Below are positions 43,583-52,981 of a stretch of 64,000 nucleotides of DNA, piece after piece. Position 1 is the first letter of the stretch, and each line of letters starts with the position of its first letter. The stretch is taken from positions 592,391 through 656,390 of the forward strand of contig NC_016645.1 of the NCBI RefSeq assembly GCF_000234805.1, written 5' to 3'. The notes under the pieces are model-generated. The model had not been told where the DNA came from and did no database searches. It worked only from the letters and a program-made list of their open reading frames with translations. A program made the translations under genes and the position numbers. The stretch is from Pyrobaculum ferrireducens. GTDB taxonomy: Archaea; Thermoproteota; Thermoprotei; Thermoproteales; Thermoproteaceae.

Positions 43583-45250
43583 TTATTTAAGCGGGCCCTG
43601 CGGCGGCGCCGGCGACAGACCCTGGCTGTACACCTCAATGGCGGGGAGGCTGTAGGATATGAGTATAAGCACCACGCCTACAATCAATATCAGCTTTAGG
43701 TTCTTCTCAAACCACGAGGCGGGGCCGGGCTCCGGCGAGATCTTGACCTCACCCTCAAAGGCAACCCTCTTGCCGAACAACACGCTGAAGAACAGAGTCC
43801 CCAAAAACAAAGCGCCGCCCAGCCAGAACATCAAAGCGCCGGACATAGCCACAGAGGCGGCGGACTTCATTAGATCGAGGAGGTGGGCCGTGACCTGCAC
43901 TCCGTTTAAGTACGGCGGGGCGTAGGTCCTCCTCGGCTCGCCGGCCAAGCCGCTCAAGTAGCCCCCGACGCTGAAAAGCATTATGCCCACAAACCAGAGG
44001 ACAAAGGCCGCCTTGACGGTTTTCATCGAAACTATCTGCCTTCCGTAGAGAAGCGGGATCAGCACCAGGCTGGCCGTCAAGAACGACAGCGCGACGCCCG
44101 AGCCCACGGTGGTGTGGAAGTGACCAGGTATCCACATGGTGTTGTGCACCACGTAATTAATCTGGAACGAGGCGTTGATCACGCCGGAGAAGCCGCCGGT
44201 GCCAAATATAATGATGGCTAGGGCAAGCCCAGTAAAAACGGGGTCCTTAAACCACGGCAGAGCAGTCACCCACCCAAACAAGCCCTTCCCACCCCGGGCC
44301 CTGCCCGCCCTTTCTAGAGTCGCTATTAGGTTAAACGCAGTGAGGAAGCTCGGCACGGCCACGAAGTAAGTCAAAGTGGCGTGGAGGTACTTAAACACGG
44401 GGTGCACCCCGGGGTCTACGTACTGGTGGTGCAGGCCCACGGGCGTGGAGAATATCATATACAGCACAAAAGCCACCTTAGCCATAGTCTTGCTAAACAC
44501 CTCTGTGCCTAAGACCCTCGGCAGGAGCGTGTACCACAGAGTCACCGCGGGCAGAAGCCAGAAGTAGACCAGCGGGTGGCCGAAGTACCAGAACCACAGC
44601 CTAGCCTCCAGCACGTCCACCGGCATCCCGGCTAGTGACATGGGCACCAGCAGGAACAACACCTCGTAAGCCAGCGGAGGCGTGGCGTAGAGCCAAATCA
44701 CAAGTGTAGTTATGACGCCCCACACGCCGAGGGGTATCTCCTTATCGGGGTTTGCCTTCTTCCAGCGGTAGATGCCGTGGAAGACGACAGCCGCAAAAAT
44801 CCAGCTAGCCACAACGACGACGGCCAGCCCGAGGTAGAACAAGACGTTGGCGTTAAGCGGCGGGTAGAAGGTATACAGCACAGTGGCCTGGCCGAGCAGT
44901 ATCGGCACAGCCGCCACAAGCGTGCCGCCGATGGCCATCATACACGCAAGCCTCAGCAGAGGCCCGTGCAGGTTTATATTCATGTCGCGGGTAACTACAA
45001 ACACGGCGAGGCCCATTATGAAAAACGCAGTGAACAATATGGCGTTCGCGACGCCGTGGAGCGTCAAGCCGGTGTAGTACAGCTCGGGGGTGATAACCTT
45101 GTCAAGCCCAAGAGCGTGGAGCAGTCCCGGAAATCTTGTAAGCGCCTGCACCAGCCCGAACAAACTCCCAAGCGCCAGCATTACAAAGCTAAACAGTATT
45201 GCCACCCTCGCGAAGCGGTCCTCCACCGCAAATTTGGGAGTTGTAGCCAT
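43583..45250 (-). CDS. cbaA: ba3-type (B-family) cytochrome c oxidase subunit I
   Basis: 555 aa with 12-13 helices. Ligands: TLHGVANAI (low-spin heme His), FGHPLVYFWLLP (CuB His and cross-linked Tyr), GLHHQYVDPG (two CuB His), HNTMWIPGHFHTTVG (heme a3 and low-spin heme His). The HPLVYFWLLP form and the overall match to Thermus ba3 place it in family B. It reduces O2 and pumps protons. It has its own TATA (TTTTAAAC about 25 bp upstream) and lies 95 bp after subunit II. Confidence 0.94.
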   Translation of the reverse strand: MATTPKFAVEDRFARVAILFSFVMLALGSLFGLVQALTRFPGLLHALGLDKVITPELYYTGLTLHGVANAILFTAFFIMGLAVFVVTRDMNINLHGPLLRLACMMAIGGTLVAAVPILLGQATVLYTFYPPLNANVLFYLGLAVVVVASWIFAAVVFHGIYRWKKANPDKEIPLGVWGVITTLVIWLYATPPLAYEVLFLLVPMSLAGMPVDVLEARLWFWYFGHPLVYFWLLPAVTLWYTLLPRVLGTEVFSKTMAKVAFVLYMIFSTPVGLHHQYVDPGVHPVFKYLHATLTYFVAVPSFLTAFNLIATLERAGRARGGKGLFGWVTALPWFKDPVFTGLALAIIIFGTGGFSGVINASFQINYVVHNTMWIPGHFHTTVGSGVALSFLTASLVLIPLLYGRQIVSMKTVKAAFVLWFVGIMLFSVGGYLSGLAGEPRRTYAPPYLNGVQVTAHLLDLMKSAASVAMSGALMFWLGGALFLGTLFFSVLFGKRVAFEGEVKISPEPGPASWFEKNLKLILIVGVVLILISYSLPAIEVYSQGLSPAPPQGPLK

Positions 45251-45345
45251 ATATAGAAAGAATTAGTGAGTTTAAAAATTTTTCTCTAGAAAAACTTTAC
45301 AAAGAATAAAGTATATACATGCAGAAAAAAGGAGAGAGTTTACTA

Positions 45346-45858
45346 CTACTTCCTTATCTCTAGGATTGCGTACATGTTCTGGTGACCCGCGCCGCAGTAC
45401 TCGTTACATATGATGAGGTAGTTGCCAGGCGCCATGTTGCTAGGCACCTTCCATGTAATCTCTGCGATATACCCCGGAAACACCATAACATTGACGTTGG
45501 TACCCGCGATCTCAAATCCGTGTATCACATCCGTCGACGTAATTCTGAACTTAACCTCCTTGGGATCTGTCAACACAATCCTGTTCGGTAGCCACGTAAA
45601 CCTCATAGCCAACACATTTACGTAGTAGCGCCCGTCTTGACACACCACCACGTTGTTAACTATCTGCTTCACATTTGGATTTACACAGTCGACACCTGGC
45701 TTCAGCTCCTGGGCGGCCTTCTGGGCCGGTATCCTCTCCACAGTGTAGGGTGTCGTTAGGCCAAGCCCCCACGCGGCGTAGGCAAGCGCCGCGAGGAAAA
45801 CAACAGTGAGGCCGAGGACGAAGAAGGCCCAGATCTTCTCTTCTCTGTGCACCGTCAT
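45346..45858 (-). CDS. cbaB: ba3-type cytochrome c oxidase subunit II (CuA)
   Basis: 170 aa from ATG 45858, which lies one base after the stop of subunit IIa (TAG-T-ATG); a TTG at 45870 would overlap that gene. One N-terminal membrane helix, then a cupredoxin domain with CuA ligands H113 (VIHGFEI) and C151, C155, H159, M162 (CNEYCGAGHQNM). It receives electrons from cytochrome c or a blue copper protein. Confidence 0.94.
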   Translation of the reverse strand: MTVHREEKIWAFFVLGLTVVFLAALAYAAWGLGLTTPYTVERIPAQKAAQELKPGVDCVNPNVKQIVNNVVVCQDGRYYVNVLAMRFTWLPNRIVLTDPKEVKFRITSTDVIHGFEIAGTNVNVMVFPGYIAEITWKVPSNMAPGNYLIICNEYCGAGHQNMYAILEIRK

Positions 45859-45859
45859 A

Positions 45860-45979
45860 CTACCCCACAATCCCCCTGCTTAGCGCTATTGCATATATCA
45901 CAAACCACAAGACTGCAAACACAGCGCCGTATATCAACATCGTTACTAAAGCCCCCCTACCAGCCTCTTCCTTCTGCAT
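45860..45979 (-). CDS. cbaD: ba3 oxidase subunit IIa, 39-residue single-helix protein
   Basis: A 39-codon gene easily missed for its size. The protein opens MQKEEAGRGALVTML, then a single hydrophobic helix, ending A-L-S-R-G-I-V-G. This closely resembles the 34-residue subunit IIa of Thermus ba3 oxidase in length, charge distribution and position directly before subunit II. GATAAAAATG at about 46000-46008 is a well-placed TATA for ATG 45979. It fills the helix that larger subunit II proteins provide themselves. Confidence 0.85.
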   Translation of the reverse strand: MQKEEAGRGALVTMLIYGAVFAVLWFVIYAIALSRGIVG

Positions 45980-46111
45980 AGAAACAAGAATCAAAAGCAT
46001 TTTTATCTTTTTCTCAAATTTATTTTAATTACAACATTTGAAAGAATTCTATATCAATGGTAAATTCAATATATTTTTGTTTAAATAACTGAAAAAATGT
46101 GCAAATATCAA

Positions 46112-46690
46112 CTACTTTACACCCAGTAGCGACAAGACTTTCACCAGCGCATCATTAGAGGGCACCCCGTCGATACGCGCCATTATCCTACCTGTCGGCG
46201 TTATCAAGTAGACTCTCACATCATGAGCTATATACTGCGCCTTTGGGTCGTATCTCACAGTTATATTGTAGCTACGCCACGCCCGCTCTACACCGTCCCT
46301 AGGGCCGATAAGCCACCTAAACGGGAGGCCTAACTTTTCAGTATATTCACGCGCCCTATCAGCGGTGTCTGTATCTGGACTTACCGTGACTACCCAAACC
46401 TCAAGCTTTGAAAGAAGCTGGGGATATTTCTGAAGCGTCTGGTTAATCCTCACTACCGTTATATAACCAACGTCGGGACACCCCGTGTAGCTAAAAGTAA
46501 GCAGTATGTATTTGGAAAGATTCCTCAGGTCTGCGGCTCGGCCGTACTGGTCGTAAAGCTGAAATGTCGGCGCCGGGGGGCCCCCTTCGCCGTATATAGC
46601 AACTGGCAGATTCTCCGCCCTACTCATGAGGTTGATAAGCACGATTATTACAATAATTAAAACGGCGGTGATTAGCAATACTGATCTCAT
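46112..46690 (-). CDS. SCO-like protein lacking the second copper cysteine
   Basis: 192 aa: N-terminal anchor, thioredoxin-like fold. Where SCO1 has C-P-D-V-C, this has TGCPDVGY, so C71 is kept and the second Cys is Gly75; the copper His156 (YIAHDV) is kept. It is the last gene of the nosZ operon (ATGA overlap with nosY). It may be a one-Cys copper-delivery or redox protein for N2O reductase, distinct from the intact SCO1 near the ba3 oxidase. Confidence 0.85.
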   Translation of the reverse strand: MRSVLLITAVLIIVIIVLINLMSRAENLPVAIYGEGGPPAPTFQLYDQYGRAADLRNLSKYILLTFSYTGCPDVGYITVVRINQTLQKYPQLLSKLEVWVVTVSPDTDTADRAREYTEKLGLPFRWLIGPRDGVERAWRSYNITVRYDPKAQYIAHDVRVYLITPTGRIMARIDGVPSNDALVKVLSLLGVK

Positions 46691-47508
46691 ATGTCAGCTC
46701 TTGAAAATATGTAAATGGCCAGTACAATCGAGGCGAAGCCCCACGCCGCTAGAGAAATAGTAGATAAGAGCCATATGTATGGGCCGTAGGCCGCGGCGAA
46801 GTATACGCCGCCCTGCCCTAGGTAGATGAGGTTTGGATCTAGAGTCTGGACGTACATGAGCCTAGCCGCCTCAACTGGGTTGGCGAGGGCGGTGGCCGCC
46901 AGCTGAGTCCAGCTGAGTCTCCACACCACGTCTATATACGTAATCACCATTTGGTAGAGCGTGGTGAAGAAAAACCAAATGGCTATGGCGGAGAGAATAG
47001 CGTCGAACCTACTTCTCGACGCTACAGAAATCAACATGCCTATCGACGTGGTGGAGAATAGATACACGGTCGCTATCGCCACAAATTTGAGATATGTTAT
47101 CAACTCAACTGGGGTAAGTACTGTGGAGATGAAGAGAGCAGCTATGCCGAAGCCCGCCGCTGTGCTCAACACCACCGCGACGAGAATTGAGATATATTTT
47201 CCAATGAGGTATTCACGCCGCGACACTGGCTGAGACAAAACACGTGCGAGGAACCCCCTCTCTTTCTCAGAAACAATCGAGAGAGCGGCTAGAGACAGCG
47301 AAACTAAGCCGCTGATGAGAAGAACGAAGTTTATTAAAGACGCCGAGATTGGGCCTATACCAGTCAACCCCAGTTCTCTAAAACCCAAAAGGCCCAGATA
47401 TGCGAGACCTAGCCCAAGAGGTACGAAGCTAAGCACATACCCAACAACAGCTCTGCTACTCACAATCTTGGCGATGTCATACTTAACTATTATACTAATT
47501 TTAGACAT
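46687..47508 (-). CDS. nosY: ABC transporter permease NosY
   Basis: 273 aa ABC-2 type permease with six membrane helices and the cytoplasmic EKERGFLARVLSQPVSRREYLIGK coupling segment typical of NosY. With NosF and NosD it supplies sulfur (or a copper-sulfur precursor) for the CuZ cluster of N2O reductase. It overlaps nosF and the SCO-like gene. Confidence 0.9.
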   Translation of the reverse strand: MSKISIIVKYDIAKIVSSRAVVGYVLSFVPLGLGLAYLGLLGFRELGLTGIGPISASLINFVLLISGLVSLSLAALSIVSEKERGFLARVLSQPVSRREYLIGKYISILVAVVLSTAAGFGIAALFISTVLTPVELITYLKFVAIATVYLFSTTSIGMLISVASRSRFDAILSAIAIWFFFTTLYQMVITYIDVVWRLSWTQLAATALANPVEAARLMYVQTLDPNLIYLGQGGVYFAAAYGPYIWLLSTISLAAWGFASIVLAIYIFSRADI

Positions 47509-48157
47509 ACTTCACAATATCCTCTGGGTTTTCTAATACTGCAACAAGTCTGCCGTTTTTTAAAACAGCCACCTTGTCGATGGCTTTTAAAAACGGCTCG
47601 TAGTCATGTGAAGATATCACCACAGTCTTTCCCTCTCCTCTAACCTCCTTAATTGTATCTATAAACGCGGCCCGGGCCTTGACGTCGAGGTCGTTCAGAG
47701 GCTCGTCGAAAAACAGCACCTCGGGCTCCCCGAGGAACGCCAGGGCTATGCTCAGCATCCTCCTCATACCCCCAGACAGCTCCTCCACCCTCGCCTCCGC
47801 CTTTTCGGAGAGGCCTATCCCCTCCAGCACCTTCAAGACGTCAACCCTGACGCCTCTGAGCTCGGCGAAGTACTCAACGACGCGCCTCACCCTCCAGCCG
47901 GGCTCAAATCCCAAGTCCTGGGGGGAGTACCCCACCACCTCTCTAATAGCGGCGGGGTCGCGCCTCCCCATCACCTCGACGTAGCCGGCGCACCTCGCCA
48001 GCCCCAAGACGCATTTGAAAAAGGTGGTCTTCCCAGACCCCATGGGGCCGAAGAGAAGCCAAGTCTCCCCCCTGGCAATTTCGAGAGATAAACTGTCTAG
48101 AGCTGTGAAACTACCGTAGTGTTTTGTTAGGCCCCTGGCGATCACCGCCTTGTCCAT
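47501..48157 (-). CDS. nosF: ABC transporter ATPase NosF
   Basis: 218 aa from ATG 48157. Walker A GPMGSGKTT, Q-loop SPQDLG, signature LSGGMRR, Walker B VLFFDEP and switch His (SSHD). It overlaps nosD by 16 bp. The nucleotide loop has Met where most have Asn or Ser (G-P-M-G-S-G-K), a mild variation. A longer in-frame start at 48208 lies inside nosD. Confidence 0.92.
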   Translation of the reverse strand: MDKAVIARGLTKHYGSFTALDSLSLEIARGETWLLFGPMGSGKTTFFKCVLGLARCAGYVEVMGRRDPAAIREVVGYSPQDLGFEPGWRVRRVVEYFAELRGVRVDVLKVLEGIGLSEKAEARVEELSGGMRRMLSIALAFLGEPEVLFFDEPLNDLDVKARAAFIDTIKEVRGEGKTVVISSHDYEPFLKAIDKVAVLKNGRLVAVLENPEDIVKYV

Positions 48158-49461
48158 ACGCTCATAGCAACGTAGGGAGCGGCGAGCAAGACGGCGGCGA
48201 CGAGCCAAATAGGCGATATCCCAACGGCGGATTCTCGCAGAGGTTGCGCCCTTCTTGGCGACTCGTCGACGAAAGTAACCTTGGCGTATGTGGGGAGGGA
48301 TACCCCCATGTACCTCATAACGGCGTACGAGGGGCCAAAAGCATAGAACCTGATGGAGAGATATACATCAGATACGTCGGAGAGAGGGGAGGCGTAGACA
48401 TAGGGCTGGTTACCGTCGCCAACGTAGTCGCTCCAGAAATTCCCGTAAAACCTAGCCTTTACTCTCCGCGCGCCGCCCGACGCCGCCAGCTGCACCATGT
48501 TGTCAAGGAAGATATTTCCAGTAAAATTACCGCCCGAGTAGATGTCGAAGACCGCGCCATAGTAGTTAAAGCCTATGGTGTTGTTATACACCACGAAATA
48601 CGTATCGCCCCGCCACGGGGTGTACCTCACATTTAGCCCATAGATGTGGTAGAAAATTTTGTTACCACGAATGTCTACATTGTCACACTCTATCAAGGTA
48701 ATTCCCTCACTTACGTAAACACCCCTATTCTTTGCAATGAAATTATTCTCAACGTCCAGGTTCTGTGAATACATTAGCAGAACCCCGACGAGATTATGCA
48801 TGAATGTATTGCCAATAACCCTCACCCTCCGTGAATACATAGAATGGACACCGTACCTGCCATACATTACAGTGTTCCCTTTAATAGTGACGTCGGTGGA
48901 GTGCTCCAGATAGACGCCGTCCTTTGAGTAGAGAAGGCGAGACTTCTCCACCACGGCGGAGCTGTTAAATACGTAGACAGCGTGCCCCCTATCTTCAAAA
49001 CCAGTGACGTGGTAACCCCCCTCATGCATCAACCTCTGGAAAGTCTCATTAGTAGCCCTCACCAAACCCAAGCCTATTACAGTTATGTTGCTTAGATACG
49101 CCCGGCTCCTGATAAGGTAAATCCCGTTGTAGGACATATTCACAACCACGTTGACTAAAGCTACGTCGCTGTTGTAAACCTTAATCCCAGCGTCCTCCGG
49201 CAACGTGCCCGAATTCCACACAGCCACACCGATTATAGTGACCCGGGTGTTGTTTATCACAACCACGTCGCCCACGCCGGCCCCGTCAATAACCGGCATT
49301 CCAATGCCGATAATCGTCAGAGGCTTGTTAATCACAAGCCTCTCGCGGTAGTGGCCAGAGGGTATATATACAGTGGAGTTGGGAGGCGCCGAGTCTATCA
49401 TGTTCTGTACATAGCCCGCCACTAGGAAAAACGCCAGAAACGTTAGGAGGAAAAACCTCAC
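48142..49461 (-). CDS. nosD: NosD, parallel beta-helix maturation protein
   Basis: 439 aa. N-terminal signal/anchor, right-handed parallel beta-helix with repeated N-x-G/Y-G-V type coils, and a C-terminal helix (PIWLVAAVLLAAPYVAMS). NosD is the extracytoplasmic component that works with NosFY in CuZ assembly. The GTG start overlaps the stop of the upstream membrane protein (GTGA). Confidence 0.92.
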   Translation of the reverse strand: MRFFLLTFLAFFLVAGYVQNMIDSAPPNSTVYIPSGHYRERLVINKPLTIIGIGMPVIDGAGVGDVVVINNTRVTIIGVAVWNSGTLPEDAGIKVYNSDVALVNVVVNMSYNGIYLIRSRAYLSNITVIGLGLVRATNETFQRLMHEGGYHVTGFEDRGHAVYVFNSSAVVEKSRLLYSKDGVYLEHSTDVTIKGNTVMYGRYGVHSMYSRRVRVIGNTFMHNLVGVLLMYSQNLDVENNFIAKNRGVYVSEGITLIECDNVDIRGNKIFYHIYGLNVRYTPWRGDTYFVVYNNTIGFNYYGAVFDIYSGGNFTGNIFLDNMVQLAASGGARRVKARFYGNFWSDYVGDGNQPYVYASPLSDVSDVYLSIRFYAFGPSYAVMRYMGVSLPTYAKVTFVDESPRRAQPLRESAVGISPIWLVAAVLLAAPYVAMSVWTRR

Positions 49462-50015
49462 TTTAAAAACTTCTCGATCCTCCTATTTATACCTGGGGCG
49501 GTGATTACTACGGCGACCCACGCCAGCCAGTAGCTGACGTCGTAATACGCAACTCTGTAGATATTAGCCACCTTGTCGCTACCCATAACCAACGGCGGCA
49601 CGTACCCCGCCTTCACAGGCGCCATAGGATCCCTAGTGTTTAGATACTTGTCTAGGAAATACCAGTGATACGCCACGAAACCCACCAATACCGCCACGGC
49701 CAGTAACCAGAAGACCAGCCCCAGACGGCTGTTTCTCTTAATCCACGCAAGCGCCACAAAGACGGCGAGGAGCGCCCACACCGCGGGTACGAATTTTAAC
49801 TCAATCATCTTCTCGGGCTCCAGCTTACCAATCCCCACGTAGTGGTTCATGATATTGACCTCGAAGACGGGGCCCGCTACAGTTCCTGTTGGATATACAG
49901 ATATGGAGAACCAAGTGTGTCCATACATGGGCGCATTAAACCAAATAGTCCAGACTGGAAAGGCGTAGCCTATCAAAACCAGGGCGAGGGGAACGATAAA
50001 AAAGTATTTTTTCAT
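49458..50015 (-). CDS. nos-operon membrane protein (NosB-like position)
   Basis: 185 aa with about four membrane helices and an extracytoplasmic loop containing MYGHTWF and MNHYVGIGK. Its His and Met residues could bind metal or heme. It sits directly after nosZ, overlapping by ATGA, where clade II nos clusters carry nosB, a membrane protein of unknown role. Sequence identity to NosB could not be tested. Confidence 0.7.
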   Translation of the reverse strand: MKKYFFIVPLALVLIGYAFPVWTIWFNAPMYGHTWFSISVYPTGTVAGPVFEVNIMNHYVGIGKLEPEKMIELKFVPAVWALLAVFVALAWIKRNSRLGLVFWLLAVAVLVGFVAYHWYFLDKYLNTRDPMAPVKAGYVPPLVMGSDKVANIYRVAYYDVSYWLAWVAVVITAPGINRRIEKFLK

Positions 50016-52138
50016 GCCGGCTCGATCTCCAGAAAGCCCATCATTTCTAGGTGGAGAGGCGAACAGAACTCGAGGCAGTAGTACGTGTAGACGCCTGGGT
50101 GAGTCGCCTCAAATTCTATACCTACGGTCTCGCCTGGATTTATAGAAACTTGGATGCCGTATTCGGGGATGCCAAAGTCGTGTGTGGCGTCTCTCACCTT
50201 CTCAACGTTGGTGATGTGGAGCCTAATTATATCTCCCTGTTTGGCTCTTATAACCCAAGGCCTAATAGTGCTTCTAATAACCGTCATCCACACCTCGGTA
50301 ACCCAGCGGCCGTCCTCCTGTTTTCTCTCAATACGCTCCTGGCCAAGCTCGATGGCGTGCGGGTGCTTCTTGAAGGTAAACATATCGGTCCCCGGCGGAT
50401 ATACGTCGATAGCCTTAATCTTCTCAGCCCTGATAATCTTGGCGTAGTGCGGCTCGCCGAGACCTATCGGCATATCATATACAACTTTCATCTTCTCTCC
50501 CGTTATGTCTATAAGCTGGAAGTTCTGCGGCAGTAGTGGGCCAACCAATCTAAACCTGTCGACAGACCACTTATTTAAAGCCACGAGCCACTTACCGACA
50601 GGGTCGGGACTATCACTCTCCGGTATAGCTATATGGCCGACGTTGTACTGGATATCTACCTTATCCACTACTGTCCACGGCTTGTCGCCAGTGTAGTCAG
50701 GCGGCCCCAAGTTATATTTAGTCACTTTGTTGTCAATAAACAAGCTGACGTAGCCATGTCCTCTCCCGTCGAATTCGTTGTGCAGGGGTCCTAGGCCCAC
50801 CTCTACCTGGGCCGCCATGGCGTCTTCAAGCCTAATAATGGGGACGCCGTAGTCATCTGTGCCGGCAAACTTCTTGTCGGCAATAGCCGTCTTGATTTTC
50901 TCAACGTCGTAGGCTGTAACCATCGGCGACAGCTTCCCGCCGATTATGTTGTATCTGCCGCTTGGCGTAATGTCGTTGCCGTGGGGGCTCTTGGGCTCAG
51001 GTATGAAGTACAGAATGCCCTCCTTCACAGCGGTCTCGAGCCTAATCACCTTAATTCCGTTAATCTCCTGGTACTTCCCCTGACGTATTAAATCCTCCGC
51101 CTTTCTCCACAACACCACGTGCAGATAATCGTATTCGTTCTTACCCCACCACACCTCAGGCGGCACCTTGCCGTCGAGTAAATCTGTGGTAACGAGCTCC
51201 GTGCCGAAGGAGTTGCAGAAGGCGAGGCCGTCAGAGGGGCCCCAGCCCACGGAGGCCAAGTCTTGTACGTAGGGAGGTAGCTCAATTTGGAAGCTCCTTG
51301 AGAAGTCCCACCGCATGTTCTCCCTATCGAAGTAGAGAAACGTCATGGCGCCTCTAAAGTAGTTTTTGTAGTTCTCAGCAGTGAGCTTTACATACGTCTT
51401 CCCGGGTTTGTAGCCGCCCTTCTGGGGATCCCAGGGAGTGGGGTACTGGCTCACATAGACGACGTACTCAGTATTGGGCGTCGTAAAGGCGCCGCCGTGT
51501 ATAGTCTGCACGTTTGGGATCTTAATTATGTCCTTCGTCTTGAAGTCTTTTAGACTTATAGCCGCCGCCTGTCCCCCCAGCTTGTCGCCTATAAAAGCCC
51601 ACTCGCCGACGTACTTCGCGTCGCGTCTGTCAAAATCAGGGTGGTGGGTGTCGCCTCCGAAAAATATCTTGGGGGGCACTGCCTCCTTAAGCCTTCTGAA
51701 TATCTCCATACTACCCCTCTCCCCGTATCCCCAGCCTTGCCAAGGCTCCGGCGTGTTGACACCAATAACCTTCAAGATACGCATAGAAGGTATGGCGATG
51801 ACTAAAACCTGGCCACTGTGGCCGCCGGAGGAAATCATTATAAACTCGTCCAGCTCAGGTCTCCCCGGGGGGACAAAGGTTTTCAAAGCCGCGCGGGCGT
51901 CGTCGGGCGTCAGCCCCCTCTCTTTGAGAATATCATCAAAACCCGTGGCCGGGGCGGGCGCCGCCCCCGGCCTAGCAATGGAGCCCGCCAGGTAGCCTAC
52001 TGCTCCCCCCACGGCGAGCCCGGCGATGCCGGCGAGGAGAGTTCTTCTATCAATCTTAAAGGGGTTATAGCCAGGCTTAGCGCCGCCCTGCGCACGTATA
52101 TAAACACCACCATTGCGGAATCTCACACTTTTATCCAT
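50012..52138 (-). CDS. nosZ: Nitrous oxide reductase
   Basis: 708 aa. A Tat signal (DRRTLLAGIAGL near 29-40) comes before the beta-propeller. The seven CuZ histidines are visible: DTHHPDF (two), IHGGAFTTPN, SPHGNDITPSG, PLHNEFDGRG, NVGHIAIPE and GEPHYAK. The C-terminal cupredoxin has THDFGIP and CuA ligands C688, C692, H696, M699 (CLEFCSPLHLEM). It reduces N2O to N2 outside the membrane. It leads the operon nosZ-nosB-nosD-nosF-nosY-SCO, every junction overlapping. Preceded by the shared operator. Confidence 0.96.
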   Translation of the reverse strand: MDKSVRFRNGGVYIRAQGGAKPGYNPFKIDRRTLLAGIAGLAVGGAVGYLAGSIARPGAAPAPATGFDDILKERGLTPDDARAALKTFVPPGRPELDEFIMISSGGHSGQVLVIAIPSMRILKVIGVNTPEPWQGWGYGERGSMEIFRRLKEAVPPKIFFGGDTHHPDFDRRDAKYVGEWAFIGDKLGGQAAAISLKDFKTKDIIKIPNVQTIHGGAFTTPNTEYVVYVSQYPTPWDPQKGGYKPGKTYVKLTAENYKNYFRGAMTFLYFDRENMRWDFSRSFQIELPPYVQDLASVGWGPSDGLAFCNSFGTELVTTDLLDGKVPPEVWWGKNEYDYLHVVLWRKAEDLIRQGKYQEINGIKVIRLETAVKEGILYFIPEPKSPHGNDITPSGRYNIIGGKLSPMVTAYDVEKIKTAIADKKFAGTDDYGVPIIRLEDAMAAQVEVGLGPLHNEFDGRGHGYVSLFIDNKVTKYNLGPPDYTGDKPWTVVDKVDIQYNVGHIAIPESDSPDPVGKWLVALNKWSVDRFRLVGPLLPQNFQLIDITGEKMKVVYDMPIGLGEPHYAKIIRAEKIKAIDVYPPGTDMFTFKKHPHAIELGQERIERKQEDGRWVTEVWMTVIRSTIRPWVIRAKQGDIIRLHITNVEKVRDATHDFGIPEYGIQVSINPGETVGIEFEATHPGVYTYYCLEFCSPLHLEMMGFLEIEPA

Positions 52139-52169
52139 GACACCCTCTTTGCCGTGTCGAGATAAACCC

Positions 52170-52183
52170 TGTGGTTAATCAGA
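52170..52183 (-). promoter_or_regulatory. nosZ promoter operator
   Basis: On the minus strand, TCTGATTAACCACA, two mismatches from the perfect palindrome at the NO reductase promoter. It is followed after three bases by TTTATCTC and then the ATG 32 bp downstream of the site. The weak TATA suggests activator-dependent transcription. Confidence 0.7.
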
Positions 52184-52211
52184 TTTCCAAAAAATATATA
52201 AATGAGAGGTT

Positions 52212-52901
52212 TCAGCCCCCGTGCTGGTGCATCGCCATTCCGCCTCTACACCAGTTGGGCCGGGGCATACCCCTCTCCTGCATGACTTGGCGGTAGAGCT
52301 GGAGCATCTGGCTGTAGGTGTAGACTGTGCTGTTCATCTCCTTGGCGTGGTTGGGGTCTTTGAAGGCTAGTACGCAGTCGCCCATGGGGGTCTTCATGTC
52401 CTGCCTAATGACGTAGTAGGCCTTCTCAGCCTCGACGTACTCCCCCGTGTGGAAGTCGGGGACAAATACCTTCTCAACTTTCACAAGGCGCTTGACGTCC
52501 TCCGGCGGGTACCTCTGGAGAGCCCGCCACTTCTCCGGGGGCAAAAGCGCCATGCGGAATATGCACCCAATGTCGTCTGTCCTAACCGTGTGGCCTCCCT
52601 CCAGCACCACCAAGGCGGCGAATCTGGTGTCGTTTATTAACATATTACAAAAAACGCAACGGCTCCAATACGTCCCGTTTCTCAGCAACGCCTCAAGAGT
52701 CGACGGTCCAGTCGGCGTGACGGTCTGCACAACCGTGGTGGTCACTGTGGTTGGGATTGTGGAGGTTGCTGTTGTGGTTACCGTGGCGGTCTTGGTGACC
52801 GTGGCCGTGGACGCGGCCCCGCCGGCGCCGCCGAGGTAGCCCGCCGCGGCTCCTATTATTAAGCCAATTACTAAACCCACGGCGAGCATCTTTACGTCCA
52901 T
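52212..52901 (-). CDS. nosL: NosL copper-binding accessory protein
   Basis: 229 aa from ATG 52901; the upstream ATG 52919 lies only a few bases from the TATA (TTATTAAAAG, about 52920-52929). N-terminal membrane anchor, Thr-rich spacer, then the NosL domain with CVFCNM (metal site) and MGDCVLAFKDPNHAKEM. The C-terminus has a Met/His tail (GMAMHQHGG). NosL delivers Cu(I) to N2O reductase. It has its own promoter between the NO reductase and nosZ genes. Confidence 0.92.
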   Translation of the reverse strand: MDVKMLAVGLVIGLIIGAAAGYLGGAGGAASTATVTKTATVTTTATSTIPTTVTTTVVQTVTPTGPSTLEALLRNGTYWSRCVFCNMLINDTRFAALVVLEGGHTVRTDDIGCIFRMALLPPEKWRALQRYPPEDVKRLVKVEKVFVPDFHTGEYVEAEKAYYVIRQDMKTPMGDCVLAFKDPNHAKEMNSTVYTYSQMLQLYRQVMQERGMPRPNWCRGGMAMHQHGG

Positions 52902-52930
52902 GTTGTGGGGTCTTCCCATCTTTTAATAAT

Positions 52931-52943
52931 CTTGTGGTACAGA
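52931..52943 (-). promoter_or_regulatory. nosL promoter operator variant
   Basis: Minus strand TCTGTACCACAAG, sharing TCTG and ACCACA with the nosZ site. Its ACCACA lies 32 bp before the start, exactly as in nosZ, followed here by a stronger TATA. Confidence 0.5.
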
Positions 52944-52981
52944 TAAGGAGGGGAAAAAGGGGTGTGTGTACTAGGGCTGGG

